Shown here: one piece after another, positions 63,690 through 64,000 of the stretch | How the letters are laid out: each line of letters opens with the position of its first letter | How positions within the stretch are numbered: the first letter of the stretch is position 1 | Assembly: GCA_018401965.1 (NCBI GenBank) | Contig: JAGYJU010000013.1 | Span: forward strand, 62,001-126,000 | Direction of reading: 5' to 3' | DNA: 64,000 nt | From: Roseicyclus sp. | GTDB taxonomy: Bacteria; Pseudomonadota; Alphaproteobacteria; Rhodobacterales; Rhodobacteraceae | Position numbers and translations under genes: made by a program | Notes under the pieces: model-generated | Databases searched by the model: none | The model's input: the letters and a program-made list of their open reading frames with translations, nothing else | What the model was told of the DNA's origin: nothing

Positions 63690-64000
63690 TACTACAGTTG
63701 CGCTTTTAAGTTTCTTCTGATTCAATCTCACCGAACGGCTTGGGGTTGGGATCATGGCGGTATCGGATTGGGCAGCGTCGCTACAAGATTGGCGAGAAGC
63801 GTTGGATGAGTTGAAGGAGTATGTTTGGCCTGCATTCAAAAGGTTGGAGCAGCGCGCCTCAGCCGGCGCATTCATCGATGGCCTGCTGTCGGGGGTAGAG
63901 CGAAAGACGGGCTGGATGCTTGCCGAAGAGGCCGGTATGGCTCGGCCGTATCGGATCCAATCTCTGCTTGGCAGGTCTTCATGGTCGGCCGATGCTCTGT
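63690..64000 (+). mobile_element. IS701-type element, left end, inserted in tRNA-Ser
   Basis: The sequence departs from the tRNA at about 63690 (TACTACAGTTGCGC) and, 64 bases on, opens a transposase gene that runs off the window. Composition is less GC-rich than the chromosome. The right end is beyond the window, so the terminal repeats cannot be checked. Confidence 0.65.
63754..64000 (+). CDS. IS701-family transposase, N-terminal part
   Basis: The frame from the ATG at 63754 is open to the window edge: MAVSDWAASLQDWREALDEL, then GAFIDGLLSGVERKTGWMLA and GMARPYRIQSLLGRSSWSAD. The phrase GLLSGVERKTGWMLAE is the usual N-terminal signature of IS701-family DDE transposases. About 82 codons are present. 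Confidence 0.85.
   Translation, partial: MAVSDWAASLQDWREALDELKEYVWPAFKRLEQRASAGAFIDGLLSGVERKTGWMLAEEAGMARPYRIQSLLGRSSWSADAL

Overview
The window is GC-rich, densely packed DNA that looks like an alphaproteobacterium of the Rhodobacteraceae (roseobacter) type. The signs are the gene content (ugp, C-P lyase, tripartite tricarboxylate and peptide transporters, homogentisate pathway, sulfide oxidation with a SulP permease, DUF3726), an extragenic repeat ending in a GAGGATATTTTT-type motif, and a TTAA-N7-TTAAC CtrA-like site. It reads as a chromosomal segment with an insertion-sequence-rich right end.

Layout. 1-3300: the end of ugpB, then ugpA, ugpE and ugpC (glycerol-3-phosphate ABC importer). 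3301-9483 (minus): a Crp/Fnr-type regulator, then pmpA, pmpB, a persulfide dioxygenase, a DUF442-sulfide:quinone reductase fusion and a SulP permease; together a sulfide detoxification route from sulfide to persulfide to sulfite/sulfate. 9638-21581: a peptide ABC transporter whose binding protein is separated from its permease/ATPase genes by two fumarylacetoacetase-family hydrolases, a TauE/SafE exporter, a TctC plus fused TctA-TctB transporter and an OsmC protein. 21776-32669: an AhpD-like protein, an exported alanine-rich Sel1 protein, a four-gene set matching polyprenyl-phospho-arabinose synthesis (UbiA-HAD, GtrA, DprE1, DprE2), an unknown anchored protein, and an exported FGE-like / phosphodiester-glycosidase-like pair. 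33024-35929: three uncharacterised genes. 35938-51468: a complete phosphonate locus with phnCDDEE, a hexapeptide transferase, two phnM genes, a TIM-barrel isomerase, DUF1045, phnGHIJKLN and phnF. 51465-57456: a MarR regulator diverging from hmgA, fahA, an MBL-fold protein, an aromatic hydroxylase and DUF2783 (homogentisate pathway). 57460-59829: small unrelated genes. 59928-64000: a truncated transposase, an IS3-family element, an ISAs1-family element with an exact 9-bp target duplication, tRNA-Ile2/Met(CAT), tRNA-Leu(TAA), and a tRNA-Ser(TGA) broken by the start of a third (IS701-type) element.

Quality caveat. At least six genes are split by seven single-base frame changes, nearly all in or beside short homopolymers (22515, 28960, 43231-43243, 44791, 53899, 62818, 62922). 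The simplest reading is uncorrected indels in the assembly, so these genes are annotated across the break and flagged. Regulation visible in sequence includes two Pho-box-like direct repeats flanking the phnD/phnM divergence, a palindrome inside the hmgA promoter spacer, a GTGAC-N3-GTCAC site upstream of the sulfide operon, and repeats between phnG and phnF.
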